A stretch of DNA of 64,000 nt from Pardosa pseudoannulata (taxonomy: Eukaryota > Arthropoda > Arachnida > Araneae > Lycosidae). How positions within the stretch are numbered: the first letter of the stretch is position 1; each line of letters opens with the position of its first letter. The notes under the pieces are model-generated. The model saw nothing but the letters and a program-made list of their open reading frames with translations. It was not told the DNA's origin and did no database searches. Shown here piece after piece: positions 62,532 through 64,000 of this stretch. The position numbers were made by a program, and so were the translations under genes. The stretch spans positions 17,068,475 through 17,132,474 of the forward strand of contig CM063506.1 in the NCBI GenBank assembly GCA_032207245.1, given 5' to 3'.

Positions 62532-64000
62532 CTGGGAAAGAAAGATAAAATTATCTGTAAAATAATATACTAATTCTTGCTATGATGTTAAAACTATATC
62601 AAATTTATCTCTCTTGGATTCTAAAATTAGAATATTTTTCTGGAAATCAGTAAATGGCATTAGGAATAATAAAAAAAGTATAAAAGATAGAGTACAGAGG
62701 AGTTGTGAGTTGTATGTATATTGAAAATTTATCAAACTATGGTTTTCTTATTTTAAATACATCTATTCAAGATTTGGTTTGCTTTGAGACAGTTATTTCC
62801 AACAATCAATATTCATTGGATCAATATATAGGGTTTAAACAAAATAACATGAACATCTTTGAAATGAGACAAAATCTTTTTAACATACCTTTTTTTTCAG
62901 TGATTGCAGTATATGAGCAGTATTTTAAAATAGATAAATACTATTCATAAGCAATATTCAAAACCTCAGTTTACATCTGCTAATAACCTTCATTTTACAG
63001 GATAAAAAGGATTTTACTTGGAGGACCAGAAAAGCCCGTTTACAGGAACAATGATTTTACCCCCCCCCTTTTTTTTGCCGGAATTATCACCCGAAAGCAC
63101 GTGATCATGCATAAGTGCCATTCCATCATTCTGTATATTGTGCTTGAAAAACTAAGAAGTCGTTTTCAATATATTTATGTACGTTGAATTAAATATAACT
63201 AATAAATTACATATTTTTAAGTAAAATTAATTATGTTAAGCGTTTCTATATATAAATACTAGCTTAAAATTACCCTAAACATATCCTATATATAAAATAT
63301 AATCGAGTTTATACAATGTAATTTTTATGTAATTTTAATTATTGTTACATAATTATATGAATTACACAATAAATATTATTTATAAGAAGAAGGCATTAAT
63401 GTTAAACTTTTATTTTTGTTACACTAAAAACTGATTTGTTTTCTTCATTTTTATCATCTACTGGTTTCAATACAGTGCAAACTGTAATATTCTAAGCATA
63501 AAGTTTAAAATATTTGTTTACTGGTTTTTTTTCAGTCATTTTACGTTAATCTAACAAATTTTCCTTTTTGAATTTCTAACCATCACTCTAAAAGATTAAT
63601 TACATAAATAAGTCAAGTTTCTGCCATGTCATGATGAATGGCCTAACAATATTTTCATTTAGAAAGGCTATGGAAACGTTTTCAGATTTAATAGATTAGC
63701 TGCAATGAAATATTAACCTTGAAACCGAAAAAAATAGACCTAAAGTTTTTTAATAACTTTTATTTAATATATTAAATAAAATAACTTCCTTCTTTTAAAA
63801 AGTCATTATTAAAATGTTCATCATACATTTCTCATTTTTTAGAACCATTGAAGTAATTTTAGTGCACGGAAAAAGTTTTCTACATTTTTTTTATTTAAAT
63901 AATCATATTTCTTAACTATGGTAAAGCAAATCTTGATGTTTAAATTACAGAGTGATAAGAGAAAAAACAACAAATCTGTTTTAATTTTTATTCTAGACTG
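62532..64000 (-). other. Putative partial intron upstream of the 62457-62531 exon
   Basis: AT-rich sequence to the window edge. A C9/T9 homopolymer pair at about 63060-63077 is the only distinctive feature. No further exon was recognised. Confidence 0.5.

Overview
The window looks like AT-rich arthropod nuclear DNA, most probably from a spider. There are no prokaryotic gene clusters or ribosome-binding sites. Nearly all long open frames are either translations of (TA)n microsatellites (IYIYIY) or broken transposon genes. The content is tRNA-derived SINEs with target-site duplications, Tc1/mariner, piggyBac and non-LTR relics, TTAA-flanked MITEs, foldback MITEs, minisatellites and at least 17 TA-rich arrays. 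The spider assignment rests on remembered similarity of the transposon families to those common in orb-weaver genomes; no search was run.

The only support for a host gene is two small exons on the minus strand, at 62457-62531 and 30568-30645. Each has an AG acceptor, a GTAAGT donor and phase 2 at both ends. They encode leucine-rich repeats of the kind found in the ectodomain of glycoprotein-hormone-type LGR receptors. They join in frame across an intron of 31,811 bp. On this reading almost the whole window is intron of one receptor gene transcribed right to left, and the other features are passengers in it.

Layout. 1-5.5 kb: SINE copy, two 3' fragments of one Tc1 family, TA arrays and a 617-bp TTAA MITE. 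5.7-8.2 kb: five ~480-bp tandem units, one carrying a 134-bp MITE. 10.7-12.2 kb: broken piggyBac transposase with all three catalytic aspartates still readable. 12.9-15.9 kb: three large TA-rich arrays. 19.6-25.3 kb: two different tRNA-derived SINEs, then a 1.81-kb direct duplication whose two copies hold the same SINE and MITE, ending in ~300-bp satellite units. 26.4-27.1 kb: 169-bp repeats. 28.9-31.2 kb: long TA arrays around the downstream exon. 32.8-34.2 kb: ~515-bp tandem units, one split by a SINE. 35.1-36.3 kb: a second Tc1-type element. 38.7-39.7 kb: inverted junction of two pieces of a mariner-like element. 40.4-41.1 kb: RNase H end of a non-LTR retrotransposon. 42.4-43.4 kb: a repeated 16-bp palindrome. 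45.0-46.0 kb: 43-bp minisatellite. 50.9-52.2 kb: three foldback MITEs. 53.8-55.8 kb: a TTAA MITE, a TA array and ~200-bp tandem units. 57.6-62.1 kb: two inverted Tc1 elements with different deletions. 62.5 kb: the upstream exon.

The genes do not form a working unit apart from the receptor exons. No transposase or reverse-transcriptase frame here is intact.
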